From JACMIU01 sp043763605 (GTDB taxonomy: Bacteria; Armatimonadota; Armatimonadia; Armatimonadales; Armatimonadaceae), in assembly GCA_043763605.1 (NCBI GenBank), contig JAYULM010000186.1:1-14498 (forward strand): DNA of 14,498 nt, read 5' to 3'. Position 1 is the stretch's first letter. Each line of letters opens with the position of its first letter. Positions 13,611 to 14,498 of the stretch are shown piece by piece. Position numbers and translations under genes: made by a program. The notes below the pieces were generated by a model. That model saw nothing but the letters and a program-made list of their open reading frames with translations. It searched no databases and was not told where the DNA came from.

Positions 13611-13707
13611 GAATGCACGAGGAACCCCCGGTCTTCAGACCGGAGAGGAATCGTGCGTCCGCGCCCCGGCACGGTCGGTAAGAGGTTCCCGCCCAGAGGG
13701 CACCCGG

Positions 13708-13743
13708 AGCCTTCGGCTGTAGACGCTTCCCACCCTTGAAGCG
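13708..13743. repeat. partial arm of the long palindrome family
   Basis: AGCCTTCGGCTGTAGAC (13708-13724) is identical to 7047-7063 in copy 2. The continuing GTAGACGCTTC also matches copy 3. CGCTTC/GAAGCG (13724-13729, 13738-13743) then closes a short hairpin. There is no matching second arm, so this is a fragment or single-arm remnant inside the IS leader region. Confidence 0.6.
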
Positions 13744-13751
13744 TTCCGTGC

Positions 13752-13778
13752 GCGTAAATCGGCTGTAGCCGATTTCGC
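13752..13778. repeat. 27-bp palindromic mini-element, copy 1
   Basis: AAATCGGC (13756-13763) and GCCGATTT (13768-13775) form an 8-bp stem with loop TGTA, enclosed by GCG and CGC. In reverse complement it begins GCGAAA and ends TTTACGC, the same ends and the same 27-bp length as the element at 14258-14284 inside the transposase gene, while the stem core differs. It lies 14 bp before the transposase ATG. Confidence 0.6.
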
Positions 13779-14048
13779 CCTTAGACTACCGCATGGCGAA
13801 AGCGGGGGCGAAAAAGCGCGGCGATGCAGGCGATGGTTCGGATTCTGGGGTGCGCGGCTCCGGCGGTTACTGGTCAGGTGCCCACACGGTTCACCGGCTC
13901 CGTTTCCACATGACGTTCATCCCCAAGTATCGAAAGCGCGTTTTGGAGGGGATGATCGCCAAGCGCGTCGAGGAACTCTTCGGCGAGGCGTGTGAAGTCA
14001 TGGGATGGGAGTTGCATGAGTTATCCGTACAGCCGGACCACGTGCGAA

Positions 14049-14070
14049 GGTTTTTGCGGAGCAAAAGACC
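14049..14070. repeat. 22-bp palindromic insert in the transposase gene, copy 1
   Basis: GGTTTTTGC and CAAAAGACC flank a 4-nt centre GGAG. The halves pair with one bulged G (GGTTTTTGC with GCAAAAGACC). It falls exactly after the codons for the HUH segment DHV, where a second His codon is expected. The outer nine bases on each side are identical to those at 14142-14163. Confidence 0.7.
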
Positions 14071-14141
14071 GCTCTGCTGATCCAGATAAATCCCCGCGAC
14101 AGTGTCGCGGACGTGTCGCGGCGTCTGAAGGGCGGCAGTAT

Positions 14142-14163
14142 GGTTTTTGCTCCACAAAAGACC
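14142..14163. repeat. 22-bp palindromic insert in the transposase gene, copy 2
   Basis: GGTTTTTGC and CAAAAGACC flank centre TCCA, with the same outer bases as 14049-14070. It lies between the codons for RRLKGGS and RVIRSEF, a contiguous segment in IS200 transposases. Confidence 0.7.
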
Positions 14164-14257
14164 GCGCCGCGTGATCCGTAGCGAGTTCCCCGACCTTGTG
14201 GAGTTTTTATGGGGTAACAGCTTCTGGTCGGACGGCTACTTCTCGGAAAGCGTGGTA

Positions 14258-14284
14258 GCGAAAACCCCCTCGGGGGTTTTACGC
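14258..14284. repeat. 27-bp palindromic mini-element, copy 2, in the transposase gene
   Basis: AAAACCCCC (14261-14269) and GGGGGTTTT (14272-14280) are a perfect 9-bp stem with a 2-nt loop, inside GCG and ACGC ends. Ends and length match the element at 13752-13778 in reverse complement. It separates the codons for GYFSESV and TEEQMVRRYI. Confidence 0.7.
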
Positions 14285-14498
14285 ATCGCGGACCGAGGAG
14301 CAGATGGTCCGACGCTACATCCAGAATCAGGGCAGGGCGAGGCATGAGACGGAAGAGTGAATGCTGCCCCGAAAATAAGGGGAACGCTACCGCCGGGGAA
14401 ATTGTCGGCTCTAATAAAAAGCCCCGGTCTTCAGACCTTATCGTTACCCACATTTCTGCGTTCACTGGGTCGCCCTTGCCCAAGAAGCGGCCCAAAGC

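Larger units (their letters stand above)
13793..14360 (+). pseudogene. IS200-type transposase (TnpA, Y1 HUH family), disrupted
   Basis: Four blocks of a Y1 transposase can be read in order. Block 1 (13793-14044) has HTVHRLRFHMTFIPKYRKRV and ends in QPDHV, the start of the HUH motif. Block 2 (14074-14139) encodes LLIQINPRDSVADVSRRLKG. Block 3 (14168-14254) encodes RVIRSEFPDLVEFLWG and then NSFWSDGYFSESV. Block 4 (14292-14360) encodes TEEQMVRRYIQNQG with the expected catalytic Tyr (codon 14316-14318) and ends in TGA. The three junctions hold 29, 28 and 37 nt with small palindromes and shift the frame. Without them an intact protein of about 160 residues would result. The second His of the HUH motif is lost at the first junction, so no active enzyme is made. 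Intact copies nick and join single-stranded DNA. Confidence 0.85.
13615..14440 (+). mobile_element. decayed IS200/IS605-type insertion sequence
   Basis: A single TnpA-type transposase pseudogene is flanked by subterminal hairpins. Near the left end CCGGTCTTCAGACCGG (13628-13643) sits inside outer arms GCACGA/TCGTGC (13615-13620, 13651-13656). Near the right end is GGTCTTCAGACC (14426-14437). The two ends share 16 identical bases (13626-13641 and 14422-14437). This family has imperfect subterminal palindromes instead of terminal inverted repeats and makes no target duplication, so exact ends cannot be read by eye. A CCCC/GGGG hairpin (14367-14382) lies between the gene and the right end. The bases after 14440 hold nothing recognised. 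Confidence 0.55.

Noticed and set aside
13793..14360. Programmed frameshifting to express the transposase
   Set aside because: Three separate inserts, loss of the second His of the HUH motif and stop codons in between indicate a dead gene rather than recoding.
14441..14498. Start of another gene at the right edge
   Set aside because: Only 58 bp remain and no start with ribosome binding site or recognisable protein motif is visible.

Overview
The window is a GC-rich bacterial chromosome segment, about 60% G+C over most genes. It combines a cytoplasmic housekeeping core (succinyl-CoA synthetase, glutamate 5-kinase, an RqcH/NFACT protein), a PEP-CTERM/exosortase-sorted surface protein, a TIR-WD40 protein with almost identical repeats, and many intergenic palindromes. 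PEP-CTERM sorting points to a Gram-negative-type envelope. With the heptamer repeats and gene mix this suggests an Armatimonadota-like lineage, but that is a guess from style and not from a marker gene.

Layout, left to right. (1) 1-940, minus: the 5' part of a TIR-domain/WD40-repeat gene that runs off the left edge. A TTGACA-type promoter lies upstream, back to back with the sucC promoter. (2) 1117-3754, plus: sucC, a small DUF4177-like gene, then sucD. The gap before sucD is filled with 7-bp repeats arranged as an inverted pair. (3) 3841-5707, plus: a phytanoyl-CoA dioxygenase-like enzyme and a squalene/phytoene synthase-family enzyme. (4) 5696-7164: proB, bracketed by two long palindromic elements of one family. 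(5) 7199-8926, plus: rqcH/NFACT, which meets a convergent lower-GC acyltransferase so tightly that their stop codons overlap. (6) 8923-10668, minus: the acyltransferase, a BON-like small protein, and a frameshifted relic of a second copy of that protein's C-terminus. (7) 10731-13428, minus: a PEP-CTERM protein and a Tat-exported PhoD-type phosphatase, 5 bp apart, ending in a strong hairpin. Upstream of the pair are six direct repeats on an exact 11-bp pitch that look like an extended Pho box. (8) 13467-14440: a third long palindromic element abutting an IS200/IS605-type insertion sequence whose transposase gene is broken by three small palindromic inserts.

How the pieces fit. The sucC/sucD products form one TCA-cycle enzyme. 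The PEP-CTERM/PhoD pair looks like a phosphate-starvation-inducible exported unit. The TIR-WD40 protein resembles conflict or self/non-self recognition proteins in which a homogenised propeller varies only at a few surface positions. The palindromes are the other theme: a 137-144 bp family (three copies), a 27-bp family (two copies) and a 22-bp family (two copies). The last two include copies that interrupt the transposase. No tRNA, rRNA or CRISPR array was seen.
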